From JACCZX01 sp963710675 (GTDB lineage Bacteria > Pseudomonadota > Gammaproteobacteria > Burkholderiales > Burkholderiaceae_F), in NCBI GenBank assembly GCA_963710675.1, contig CAVQBE010000005.1, positions 1 through 64,000 on the forward strand: a stretch of 64,000 bases of DNA. The letters run 5' to 3'. The translations under genes were made by a program, and so were the position numbers. Under the pieces are notes generated by a model that ran no database searches, was not told the DNA's origin, and worked only from the letters and a program-made list of their open reading frames with translations. Within the stretch, counting starts at the first letter, position 1. Each line of letters begins with the position of its first letter. Below are positions 29,896-38,271 of the stretch, piece by piece.

Positions 29896-31457
29896 GCTCT
29901 GCAGGCCGCCGATGGGCGCTGCTGAGCGTTTCCGACAAGACTGGCGTCGTCGAACTTGCACAGCAACTGCGCGCTCTCGGCTTTGACATTCTGTCGACCG
30001 GTGGCACCGCGAAGTTGCTGGGCGAGCACGGTGTAAAAGCGACCGAAGTGGCGCAACACACTGGTTTCCCCGAGATACTCGATGGACGCGTAAAGACACT
30101 TAATCCGCGAATTCACGCAGGGCTACTCGCGCATCGGCCCGATCCTGCGCACATGCGCGCGCTTGCCGATCACTCGATCGACCCGATCGAAGTTCTTGTT
30201 GTTAACTTGTATCCGTTCGAGCAAACCATCGCACGTGCCGACTGCTCGTTTGACGATGCGATAGAAAATATCGATATCGGCGGCCCTGCAATGTTGCGTG
30301 CAGCTGCGAAGAACCATCAAAGCGTTGCTGTGATTGTCGACCCGGCCGACTATGAGCTCGTGATCGATCAGTTGCGCAATGCAGGCAGCGTGGATTCGCA
30401 GACGCGTCTTGCGCTCGCGAAAAAGGTTTTCGCTCACACCGCGCATTACGACGGCGCGATCGCCAACTACCTGACTTCGCTGGGCAGCGATGGCACGCGA
30501 CAGATGTTTCCGGAGGTTTTTTCAAGGCAGTGGTTGAAGGCGCAGCAGATGCGTTATGGTGAAAATCCGCATCAACAGGCGGCGTTCTATCGCGAAAAAA
30601 ATGTTGGAGCAGGGCTGCTCGCAGGATTTACACAACTGCAAGGCAAGGAGCTCTCTTACAACAACATCGCCGATGCCGACGCTGCGTGGGAATGCTCGCG
30701 CTCGTTCGATCAAAGCGCCTGCGCGATCGTCAAACACGCGAACCCGTGTGGGGTGGCGATTGGAACAGATGCCGAAAACGCCTACCAGAAAGCGCTGAAG
30801 ACGGATCCCACGTCGGCATTTGGTGGGGTGATCGCTTTCAACTGCGCCGTGGATGCCTCGGCGGCGCACGCCGTTTCCCGCCAGTTTGTCGAAGTGGTCA
30901 TCGCACCTGAGTTCACCGCTGAGGCGCGTGCCGCCTTCGACGCCAAACCGAACGTGCGTCTGCTCTCTGTCAACCTTGGCGACGCTCACAACGACTTTGA
31001 CTTCAAGCGTGTTGGTGGCGGTCTGCTTGTACAGACATCCGATGACCATGCGCTGCAGACGTCCGACTTGAGAGTCGTTACAGAGAAGAGGCCCACGACT
31101 CGGCAGGTCGACGACTTGATGTTCGCGTGGAAGGTTGCAAAGTTCGTCAAGTCGAACGCCATCGTGTTCGCCCGCGACGGCGCGACGCTGGGCGTCGGAG
31201 CAGGGCAGATGTCGCGCGTCGATTCGGCGCGTATCGCCTCGATCAAGGCCGAGGCCGCGAACCTAAGTCTCGCTGGCTGCGTTGCGGCTTCCGATGCGTT
31301 TTTTCCGTTTCGCGACGGGCTTGATGTTTTGATCGATGCAGGTGCTGTATGCGTCATCCAGCCGGGCGGAAGCGTGCGGGACGAAGAGGTCATCGCTGCC
31401 GCCAACGAACGCGGAGTAGCAATGGTGTTTACGGGCGTTCGTCATTTTCGACATTGA
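29892..31457 (+). CDS. purH: Bifunctional AICAR transformylase/IMP cyclohydrolase
   Basis: PurH carries out the last two steps of IMP synthesis. The 521-residue frame, from the ATG at 29892 overlapping the fis stop, has an N-terminal MGS-like cyclohydrolase domain (ALLSVSDKTGVVELAQQL, LSTGGTAKLLGEHG, GRVKTLNPRIHAG) and a C-terminal transformylase domain (MRYGENPHQQAAFY, ACAIVKHANPCGVA, IQPGGSVRDEEVI). The frame is intact, and length and motifs are normal. Downstream lies a repeat-rich spacer of about 590 bases before ruvC. Confidence 0.96.
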   Translation: MSSAGRRWALLSVSDKTGVVELAQQLRALGFDILSTGGTAKLLGEHGVKATEVAQHTGFPEILDGRVKTLNPRIHAGLLAHRPDPAHMRALADHSIDPIEVLVVNLYPFEQTIARADCSFDDAIENIDIGGPAMLRAAAKNHQSVAVIVDPADYELVIDQLRNAGSVDSQTRLALAKKVFAHTAHYDGAIANYLTSLGSDGTRQMFPEVFSRQWLKAQQMRYGENPHQQAAFYREKNVGAGLLAGFTQLQGKELSYNNIADADAAWECSRSFDQSACAIVKHANPCGVAIGTDAENAYQKALKTDPTSAFGGVIAFNCAVDASAAHAVSRQFVEVVIAPEFTAEARAAFDAKPNVRLLSVNLGDAHNDFDFKRVGGGLLVQTSDDHALQTSDLRVVTEKRPTTRQVDDLMFAWKVAKFVKSNAIVFARDGATLGVGAGQMSRVDSARIASIKAEAANLSLAGCVAASDAFFPFRDGLDVLIDAGAVCVIQPGGSVRDEEVIAAANERGVAMVFTGVRHFRH

Positions 31458-31528
31458 CCAGTAGCAGCAGCCGTTGCGCCTCGTTTCATCACGGCGCGCA
31501 AGCGTTGGGCGAAGCTGCCCTGCCTGGG

Positions 31529-31886
31529 CGTCGGGCACTTCGTGCCGACCACTGCGGTACTCGCAACGCCGGCGCAAAAAAAGCTAAAGCATTTTTTGCT
31601 TAACGGCCCCGGCGTTGCTCCGTTCCTCGGGCGACGCCCCGAAGGCAGGCCAGCGCCGCCCAACGCTTGCGCGAGAGATAGTCTCACTAAGTGTGAGAAA
31701 AGAAGAAGACACCTCGCACGAGGCGATGTCACTCAGCAGCGGCTGGCGCAAAGGCTCCGCCTTTGAGTCGTCGCCCGAGGAACGGAGCGCCAGCGGGGTA
31801 TTCGAGGGCCTGCCTGTCTGAGCGTAGCGAGTTGCAGGCCCGCCGCTGGCGCGAGTACCGCAGCGGTTGGCACGAAGTGCCCGACG
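31529..31886. repeat. 36-base inverted repeat pair (outer)
   Basis: The arm 31529-31564 (core TCGGGCACTTCGTGCC) is the reverse complement of 31851-31886 apart from two mismatches. The core is itself a small hairpin (GGCAC...GTGCC). The arms lie about 290 bases apart and enclose the shorter 19-base pair completely. Confidence 0.8.
31574..31599. terminator. A/T-rich hairpin after purH
   Basis: GCAAAAAA (31574-31581) is the exact reverse complement of TTTTTTGC (31592-31599), with a ten-base loop. It lies 117 bases after the purH stop. The stem is A/T-rich with only two G-C pairs, so termination by this alone would be weak. Confidence 0.35.
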
Positions 31887-31918
31887 ACTTAGGCGGAGCC
31901 TTTGCGCCAGCCGCTGCT
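31735..31918. repeat. 28-base perfect inverted repeat pair (inner)
   Basis: The arm at 31735-31762 (GGCTGGCGCAAAGGCTCCGC within it) is an exact reverse complement of 31891-31918. The arms overlap the span of the outer pair rather than nesting cleanly, suggesting at least two copies of a modular element joined in opposite orientation. Confidence 0.8.
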
Positions 31919-32049
31919 GCCACGGCATGCTAGGCCATGTCTGCTACAACACGCGTGCAAGCGGGACACAAAGTGCCCGACCACGTAGGCGACGCAGCTG
32001 TGCCCGCAACGTCAAACGCATGCGTCACAAGCAATGGCACAATCCTCGC

Positions 32050-32628
32050 GTGCCATCTCCCTTGATTCGCATTCTCGGCATTGACCCGGGTCTTAATCGG
32101 ACAGGTTATGGCGTCGTCGAGGTTGTGGGACCGAGACTTTCGTTTGTGGCCGCAGGTGTTATCAAGGTGCCGGCGGGGGATCTTCATCAGAGGCTTGGCA
32201 CGATCTTGCGTTCACTGGCCGAAGTCATCCGCGAGACGCAACCGCATGTGGCAACCATCGAAAAGGTTTTCGTCAACGTCAATCCGCAGTCAACGCTGTT
32301 GCTTGGGCAGGCGCGGGGCGCAGCGATCTGCGCGGCCGTGGCGGAGGGGCTCGTCGTTCATGAATACGCCGCGCTCCGTATCAAGCAGGCAGTCGTGGGT
32401 TTTGGGCGTGCTGACAAGCGCCAAGTGCAATCGATGGTGCAAAGATTGTTGGCGCTCGACCGCGCGCCTACCAGCGATGCGGCCGATGCACTGGCATGCG
32501 CAATTTGCCATGCTCACTCGGCAACTTTACTGATGGCGTTGCGGCTGAAGTCTCACGTGGTGCAACGTTCACGCTCCCAGGCCAACGGCCGGCGTGCATG
32601 GACGGCGCGCTTGCAGGGATTCGAATAG
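32050..32628 (+). CDS. ruvC: Holliday junction endonuclease RuvC
   Basis: RuvC resolves Holliday junctions. The protein begins ILGIDPGLNRTGYG (first catalytic aspartate), then ATIEKVFVNVNPQS (catalytic glutamate), and ends its active site with SDAADALACAICH. The start is a GTG at 32050 (MPSPLIRI); an in-frame extension to 31867 runs into the repeat cluster and is not coding. The C-terminus is about 15 residues longer than usual. It is followed by ruvA after five bases. Confidence 0.94.
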   Translation: MPSPLIRILGIDPGLNRTGYGVVEVVGPRLSFVAAGVIKVPAGDLHQRLGTILRSLAEVIRETQPHVATIEKVFVNVNPQSTLLLGQARGAAICAAVAEGLVVHEYAALRIKQAVVGFGRADKRQVQSMVQRLLALDRAPTSDAADALACAICHAHSATLLMALRLKSHVVQRSRSQANGRRAWTARLQGFE

Positions 32629-32633
32629 TCGCG

Positions 32634-33209
32634 ATGATTGGCCGAATCGAAGGTCGGTTGCTGGAGAAAAATCCGCCGGCGATTCTCGTCGATGCCAACG
32701 GCGTCGGCTATGAAATCGATGTGCCGATGAGCACGTTCTATCAGCTGCCGGCGATCTCGGAGCGCGTCACGCTGCTGACGCATCTGACGGTGCGTGAGGA
32801 CGCGCATCAACTGTATGGTTTTGCAACGCATAGTGAACGCGCCGCGTTTCGCGAGCTGATCAAGATTTCCGGTGTCGGGGCCCGCACTGCGCTGTCGGTT
32901 CTCTCTGGTCTTTCAGTTACCGAACTCGCGCAGACGATCACGCTGCAGGAAAGCGCAAGACTGACGCGCGTGCCTGGCATCGGCAAGAAAACAGCAGAGC
33001 GACTGCTGCTCGAACTGAAGGGCAAGTTGGGGGCTGATCTGGGCTCGACCAAGACAAACGCCGCGAGCGACGCCGCTGCCGACGTCATCCGCGCGCTACT
33101 TGCGCTCGGTTACAACGAGCGCGAAGCAAATGCCGCGGTGCGCGGACTTCCGCCCGAGACCAACGTGTCTGACGGCATTCGCTATGCGTTGAAGTCCCTC
33201 GCCAGATGA
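32634..33209 (+). CDS. ruvA: Holliday junction helicase subunit RuvA
   Basis: RuvA binds four-way junctions and loads the RuvB motor. The 191-residue protein from the ATG at 32634 opens MIGRIEGRLLEKNPP, has two helix-hairpin-helix segments (ISGVGARTALSVLSG and VPGIGKKTAERLLLEL) and a C-terminal RuvB-binding domain (VIRALLALGYNEREA). The frame and length are normal. Upstream in-frame starts would overlap ruvC and are not needed. Confidence 0.96.
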   Translation: MIGRIEGRLLEKNPPAILVDANGVGYEIDVPMSTFYQLPAISERVTLLTHLTVREDAHQLYGFATHSERAAFRELIKISGVGARTALSVLSGLSVTELAQTITLQESARLTRVPGIGKKTAERLLLELKGKLGADLGSTKTNAASDAAADVIRALLALGYNEREANAAVRGLPPETNVSDGIRYALKSLAR

Positions 33210-33220
33210 GCGCGGGCTGA

Positions 33221-34254
33221 ATGACCGAAGCCGAGCGCATCGTCGCTTCAGTTGCGACTTCGCCCAACGAAGAGGCGATCGAGCGCGCGCTGCGACCGAC
33301 TTCACTCGCCGAGTATGTCGGGCAACCAAAGGTCCGCGAGCAGCTCGGTATCTTCATCGAAGCTGCACGCAATCGTGCGGAGTCGCTCGATCACGTGCTG
33401 TTGTTCGGCCCGCCGGGTCTGGGCAAGACCACACTCGCACACATCATCGCGCGCGAGATGGGCGTCAATCTGCGGCAGACCTCGGGGCCAGTGCTGGAAC
33501 GGCCTGGAGATTTGGCCGCGATACTCACGAATCTCGAAAAGAACGATGTGCTGTTCATCGACGAGATTCATCGACTGAGCGCGATCGTCGAAGAGATTCT
33601 TTATCCAGCGCTGGAGGATTTTCAGATCGACATCATGATCGGCGAAGGTCCGGCGGCGCGCTCGATAAAGATCGATCTGCCGCCCTTCACCTTGGTGGGC
33701 GCAACAACCCGCGCTGGCATGCTGACGAATCCTTTGCGCGACCGATTCGGCATCGTCGCGCGCCTCGAGTTTTATTCTGCCGACGAGTTGGCAGCGATCG
33801 TGCGGCGCTCCGCCCGATTGCTTAAAGCGCAGCTACTGATGAAGGCGCGCGTGAGATCGCGCACCGATCGCGCGGCACACCGCGCGTGGCGAACCGGCTG
33901 CTGCGGCGGGTACGCGATTACGCTGAAGTCAAGGGCACCGGCGAGATTTCGCAGTCGGTTGCCGATGCTGCACTGGCGATGCTCGAGGTTGACCGCTTGG
34001 GCCTGGACATCATGGACCGAAAGCTGCTGCTTGCCGTGATAGAGAAGTTTGCCGGCGGACCCGTAGGAATTGACAATCTCGCCGCCGCAGTAGGTGAAGA
34101 ACGCGATACGCTGGAAGACGTGGTCGAGCCCTATTTGATCCAGCAAGGATTGCTGCAGCGAACACCTCGCGGACGCGTCGCGGCAGTATCGGCGTATCGT
34201 CACTTCGGAATTGTGCAGCCGCGCGGTGCGCGCGGAGCCGACGAGCTGTTCTGA
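33221..34254 (+). CDS. ruvB: Holliday junction helicase subunit RuvB (one frameshift)
   Basis: RuvB is the AAA+ branch-migration motor. The first frame has LRPTSLAEYVGQPKVREQL, the Walker A motif GPPGLGKTT, Walker B VLFIDEIHRL and the sensor segment GATTRAGMLTNPLRDRFGI. At about 33838 one base, probably a G, is missing; reading on in the next frame gives DEGAREIAHRSRGTPRVANR and the winged-helix C-terminus VGEERDTLEDVVEPYLIQQ. The corrected length is about 345 residues. ruvC, ruvA and ruvB form one operon. Confidence 0.94.
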
Positions 34255-34403
34255 CGCTGCTGCGCTGCCGCAGCACTGGCACTAACATTGCATGGCTTTG
34301 CCGAGCCAGAGTGGCTAGAATCGCCGCCTTTTGCAAAACCAGGCCTCCGGGGAGATTCGATTGGCAAGGGCAACTGAACCGATGCTGCAAGAGGAGGGCT
34401 GAA

Positions 34404-35054
34404 GTGGACTTCTCTCAAACACAGCGCGACCCGACTCGAAAGTTTGTCGGCCTCGGCGCGGTCGTGGTCTTTCACATCATCATTGTGTATGCGCTGATCA
34501 CCGGCCTCGCTCGCAAAGTTGTCGAGGTCGTCAAGGGGCCGATCGAGGTCAAGGTGATCGAGGAGGTGATCAAGAAGCCACCACCGCCTCCCGAACTGCT
34601 GCCGCCGCCTCCGAAGCTGCAGGCGCCTCCACCACCATTCATTCCACCACCGGAAATCAACATCCAGCCACCGCCGACGCCGGCGCCGACGATTACCGCA
34701 GTGACACCTGAAGCGCCGCCAGCGCCGCAGGCACCGGTCATTGCCCCTCCGCCACCAGCGCCTGCACCTCCGACGCCCGCTGTACAAAGCGCTGCAGTCG
34801 TGTGCCCTAACTATCGCGAAGCGCTGAGTTCGGTAGCCTATCCGCGCGAGGCTGCGCTCGAAAATATTCAGGGCGAGGTGTTGGCCGAATTCACGCTTGG
34901 GGCTAACGGACAGATACGCGACATCGTCATCAAAAGCAGCACGAATCGCGTGTTCAACAAGCCCGCGATACAGATGATCCAGTCGCGGTTGACTTGCAAA
35001 GGCCAGGGGCAGGATGTGAAGTTGACGTTGCCGATCAGCTTTAAACTGAATTAA
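34404..35054 (+). CDS. tonB: Energy transducer TonB
   Basis: The 216-residue protein has a short cytoplasmic N-terminus, one membrane anchor (GLGAVVVFHIIIVYALITG), a long Pro-rich periplasmic spacer with many PPPP and PAPP stretches, and a TonB C-terminal domain (YPREAALENIQGEVLAEFTLG). TonB couples the ExbBD proton motor to outer-membrane receptors. The GTG at 34404 was chosen for its strong ribosome-binding site (GAGGAGGGCTGAA); an in-frame start at 34311 would add 31 residues. exbB, two exbD genes and a TPR gene follow. Confidence 0.9.
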   Translation: MDFSQTQRDPTRKFVGLGAVVVFHIIIVYALITGLARKVVEVVKGPIEVKVIEEVIKKPPPPPELLPPPPKLQAPPPPFIPPPEINIQPPPTPAPTITAVTPEAPPAPQAPVIAPPPPAPAPPTPAVQSAAVVCPNYREALSSVAYPREAALENIQGEVLAEFTLGANGQIRDIVIKSSTNRVFNKPAIQMIQSRLTCKGQGQDVKLTLPISFKLN

Positions 35055-35118
35055 TAAAGTGGCCAGAACTGCTCACGAGGCACCTGGCCAACATAATCGT
35101 CCTACAAGGAGAATTTCG

Positions 35119-36037
35119 ATGATCGGGTTTTTTCGCCGCCATGCGGCTGTTTTGATCGCAGTCGCGTTGGCCTCCGGATTGGCGCCGAGCATCTCGGTGG
35201 CGCAACAGGATGCAACCAAGTCGCCGCCCGTATTGGTGCCACCCGCAGATACGCAAGCGGCGCCGTCTACGCCAGTCCCGCCGCCAACGATGGCGCCACC
35301 TGCCAAGTCAGTGCAGCCCTCAGTCACTAAGGAGACTGTAGATAACCCGTATGGACTTGAAGCGATATTGCGTCAGGGAGATTGGGTGTCGCTTGGCACG
35401 CTCGCCATCCTTGGAATCATGTCGATGGGCAGCTGGTACATCCTGATCGTGAAACTGTGGGAGCAGTACAAACTGATGCGTGAAGGACGCGCACGTACGC
35501 AATGCGTTCTGGAAGGCACCCTCGTTGCGCGAGGGTGCGACGCGGCTGGATAAGAGAAGCGCCTATCGATACATCGCGGAAACCGGTCTGGAAGCGAACG
35601 AACACCACGAAGGTGCGCTGACCGAAAACATCGATTTGAATACCTGGGTGACGATGTCGGTGCAGCGAGCGGTGGATGCGGTGCAGGCACGGACGCAGGA
35701 TGGCCTGGCATTTCTGGCGACGGTTGGCTCGACCGCGCCGTTCGTGGGGCTGTTCGGAACCGTATGGGGGATTTATCACGCGCTGACCGCGATCGGCATC
35801 GCAGGTCAGGCTTCGATCGACAAGGTGGCCGGACCGGTCGGCGAAGCGCTGATCATGACGGCGATTGGTCTTGCGGTCGCTGTGCCGGCGGTCATGGGCT
35901 ACAACTGGCTGATCCGTCGCAACAAGGTTGCGATGGATGCAGTGCGGACCTTCGGCGCCGACTTGCACGCCGTATTGCTCGGAGGTCGCCCGGAAATGAA
36001 GGGCGCTCCGGCAGGCGCGCTGGCGCGCGCTCGCTAG
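35119..36037 (+). CDS. exbB: ExbB/MotA-TolQ family proton channel with periplasmic extension (one frameshift)
   Basis: The ATG at 35119 has a clear ribosome-binding site (CAAGGAGAATTTCG). The N-terminus is a signal peptide (LIAVALASGLAPSISVAQ) and a Pro/Thr-rich stretch of about 60 residues before the first inner-membrane helix (WVSLGTLAILGIMSMGSWYILIVKLW). Near 35485 the frame changes; the remainder carries the channel core FLATVGSTAPFVGLFGTVWG and GEALIMTAIGLAVAVPAV. Corrected length is about 305 residues. ExbB variants with a cleaved N-terminal extension are known in other Proteobacteria. Confidence 0.88.
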
Positions 36038-36055
36038 CGCCGTCGGAGGCTCGTC

Positions 36056-36484
36056 ATGGCGATGACTATCGGTCCCGGTGAAGGGGCGGAAGAGGAAGCG
36101 ATCTCGACTATCAACACCACGCCGCTGGTCGACGTGATGCTGGTGCTGTTGATTATTTTTTTAATCACGATTCCGGTCGTTACGCAGTCGGTTCCGCTGA
36201 AGTTACCTGAAGAGTCCAATGTCCCACGTCAAACCAAGCCCGAGAACATCGAGCTCGCCGTGACCAAGGACGGTGACGTTTACTGGGGCATGCAGCTGAT
36301 AAAGGATAACGATGAGTTGGTAAACCGGCTCAAAGCCGTGGCCGTTTTAACGCCGCAACCGGAGCTGCACATTCGTGGCGATCTTGCCGGTCGCTACGAG
36401 TTTGTCGGCAGGGTGGTCTTCGCGGCGCAGCGTGCGGGAATCCAGAAAATAGGCTTTGTAACCGAACCCCCACCGCGCGGCTGA
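36056..36484 (+). CDS. exbD: Biopolymer transport protein ExbD, first copy
   Basis: The 142-residue protein has the ExbD/TolR layout: a short cytoplasmic N-terminus, one membrane segment with the conserved proton-path aspartate (INTTPLVDVMLVLLIIFLIT), and a periplasmic domain. It starts 18 bases after exbB with a GGAGG-type site. It works with ExbB and TonB in the inner membrane. A second, diverged exbD follows. Confidence 0.92.
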   Translation: MAMTIGPGEGAEEEAISTINTTPLVDVMLVLLIIFLITIPVVTQSVPLKLPEESNVPRQTKPENIELAVTKDGDVYWGMQLIKDNDELVNRLKAVAVLTPQPELHIRGDLAGRYEFVGRVVFAAQRAGIQKIGFVTEPPPRG

Positions 36485-36503
36485 CAGATCGGAGAACAAG
36501 AAA

Positions 36504-36933
36504 ATGGCAATGAGTGTAGGCGGTGGGGAGTGATAAGGAACCCGATGTGATTATCGACATCAACACAACGCCATTGATCGACGTGATGCTGGTGTTACTG
36601 GTGATGTTGATCATCACGATTCCGATTCAACTGCACTCGGTCAACCTGAACATGCCGGTCGGCACGCCGCCGCCTCCTCTCGAGGAACCGGTCGTGATCA
36701 CGGTCGACGTTGACTTTGACGGCACGATTTATTGGAACGGCGAAATTCTCGCGGGTAAGCCGGCACTTGACGAGCGCTTGACGGCGGCTGCTGCGATGCC
36801 AGTGCAGCCCGAAGTTCACTTGCGGCCCAACAAGCTCGCCGAGTACAGGGACGTGGCGATGGTGATGGCCGCAGCGCAGAGACTCGGCGTGACCAAGCTT
36901 GGCCTCGTGGGCAACGAACAATTCGTGCGTTAG
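36504..36933 (+). CDS. exbD: Biopolymer transport protein ExbD, second copy (probable frameshift)
   Basis: The coding frame carries DINTTPLIDVMLVLLVMLIIT, the ExbD membrane helix with its aspartate, and a periplasmic domain that diverges from the first copy. An ATG at 36504 with a ribosome-binding site (GGAGAACAAGAAA) leads MAMSVGGG and then, after a GGGG run at 36525-36528, meets a stop; dropping one G joins it to SDKEPDVII. Otherwise the GTG at 36523 is the start. Two ExbD paralogues in one operon are known from Xanthomonas, where the second modulates particular TonB-dependent functions. Confidence 0.88.
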
Positions 36934-36937
36934 CGCG

Positions 36938-38209
36938 ATGGAGACGTTGCTGATGCGATTTGAACGACCCCACCGCGCCCTGCGGCTGTCACTTGCAGCC
37001 ATTGCTGTGGCCGCTGCTTTTGGCGGGCAATTGGATGCCCACGGCGCTCTTGGATGGTCTGTGGCGCAGGCGCAGGAAGCTGTTCGCGGCGAGATCGGCC
37101 GCCCCTTGCAGGCTGCGCGCGATCTGATCAAGGCGAAGAAGTATTCGGAGGCGCTTGCGAAGTTGCGGGAGGCGGACGCGGTGCCTAATCGCAACGCCAA
37201 CGAAAACTTTCTCCTTGAGCAGATGCGCGCTTCGGCAGCACTGTCGGCTGGCGATAACGGCCAGGCCATCAAGGCAATTCAGTTTCTGTTGAATTCTGGC
37301 CGTTTGCCGGAGTCGCAACAGGCGCAGTACGCCGGCAGCCTTGCTTCTCTGTACTACCGGGAAAAGGACTACAAGGACGCCGCTCAGTGGGCGAGCCGGG
37401 CACTGAAATCGAACCCCTCGGACGGGGCGATGCGCAGCTTGCAAATCCAGTCCTACTACCTTGCAGGAGATCTCGCCGGTGCTTCGAGGGAAGCGCTGGA
37501 GGACGTGCAAGCGGCGGAGAGAGCTGGCCGCACTCCGCCCGAAGACCGACTTCAGTTGCTTGCCAACATCGCGTCGAAGACCGGCGATCGCGCCGCTTAC
37601 GTCGCGGGTATCGAGCGCCTGGTGGCGTACTACCCAAAGAAGGAATACTGGGTCGATCTGCTGCGTCGGCTGGAGGCAAAGCCCGGTTTTTCGAATCGTC
37701 TGACGCTCGATCTGTACCGGCTGCGCGCCGCAACCAAGACGCTGGATTCACCGAACGAAGTCGTTGAGATGGCGCAACTCGCGTTGCAGCAAAAGCAGGC
37801 GGGCGAAGCAAAAAAGCTGCTGGATGAGGCATTCGCGTCGGGGCTGCTTGGCAAAGGTACAGAGGCCGAACGGCAAAAGAGGCTGCTTGCTCTCGCCAGC
37901 GAGCGCGTGGCCGAAGCGCCCACGCAGCTCAAACAGGCTGAGGCCGACGCGCTCGCGTCGAACGACGGTTCGGACTTGGTGAACGTCGGCTTTGCTTATA
38001 CGGGGCTGGGGCAGTTCGACAAAGGCATTGCGCTGATGCAGCAGGGAATCAAGCAGGGCAAGCTAAAGCGTGTCGACGAGGCCAACTTGCACCTCGGAAT
38101 CGCTTACCTCCGCGCCGGTCAGAAGGCGAAGGCGCGAGAAACATTCAAGCTGGTCGGCGGCACCGACGGGACCGCCGATCTTGCGCGGCTGTGGATGCGA
38201 GTTGGGTAA
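36938..38209 (+). CDS. Secreted tetratricopeptide-repeat protein
   Basis: The protein, 423 residues from the ATG at 36938, has a signal peptide (LSLAAIAVAAAFGG...) and then TPR-like helical repeats, e.g. RDLIKAKKYSEALAKLREAD, LASLYYREKDYKDAAQWASRA and FAYTGLGQFDKGIALMQQG. It starts five bases after the second exbD, and a TonB-dependent receptor converges on it. TPR proteins in TonB operons (TtpC-like context) may help the energy transducer contact receptors; that function is inferred from context only. A strong bidirectional terminator follows. Confidence 0.85.
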   Translation: METLLMRFERPHRALRLSLAAIAVAAAFGGQLDAHGALGWSVAQAQEAVRGEIGRPLQAARDLIKAKKYSEALAKLREADAVPNRNANENFLLEQMRASAALSAGDNGQAIKAIQFLLNSGRLPESQQAQYAGSLASLYYREKDYKDAAQWASRALKSNPSDGAMRSLQIQSYYLAGDLAGASREALEDVQAAERAGRTPPEDRLQLLANIASKTGDRAAYVAGIERLVAYYPKKEYWVDLLRRLEAKPGFSNRLTLDLYRLRAATKTLDSPNEVVEMAQLALQQKQAGEAKKLLDEAFASGLLGKGTEAERQKRLLALASERVAEAPTQLKQAEADALASNDGSDLVNVGFAYTGLGQFDKGIALMQQGIKQGKLKRVDEANLHLGIAYLRAGQKAKARETFKLVGGTDGTADLARLWMRVG

Positions 38210-38230
38210 GCGCAAGCTTGTCGACGAAAA

Positions 38231-38254
38231 AAAACCCGCCAATTGGCGGGTTTT
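38231..38254. terminator. Bidirectional intrinsic terminator
   Basis: AAAACCCGCC-AATT-GGCGGGTTTT is a perfect ten-base-pair hairpin with A-runs on one side and T-runs on the other. It lies between the end of the TPR gene (38209) and the end of the convergent receptor gene (38272), and would terminate both. Confidence 0.92.
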
Positions 38255-38271
38255 CATTTCCAGCTGAGACC

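Larger units (their letters stand above)
31496..31990. repeat. Cluster of nested inverted repeats between purH and ruvC
   Basis: This noncoding block is built from repeated modules in opposite orientations. Perfect or near-perfect pairs are 31496-31511 with 31657-31672 (16 bases), 31617-31635 with 31770-31788 (19 bases), 31735-31762 with 31891-31918 (28 bases) and 31529-31564 with 31851-31886 (36 bases, two mismatches). A further degenerate direct copy lies at about 31964-31990. A small hairpin (GGCCTGC...GCAGGCC, 31807-31840) is inside. The spacer between purH (ends 31457) and ruvC (starts 32050) has no convincing gene. It looks like fragments of an intergenic repeat family inserted into or beside one another. 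Confidence 0.8.

Noticed and set aside
31496..31890. Integron attC-like sites: GTTGGGC at 31504 and GCTTAAC/GCCCAAC at 31598 and 31658 match core and inverse-core patterns.
   Set aside because: An attC site needs the inverse core first and then the core on the same strand with short spacing; here the order is reversed, and no integrase gene or cassette array is present.
31867..32049. N-terminal extension of ruvC reaching back to 31867.
   Set aside because: The added residues are encoded by the repeat cluster, are Arg/Cys-rich and lie outside the RuvC fold; the GTG at 32050 gives the normal protein.
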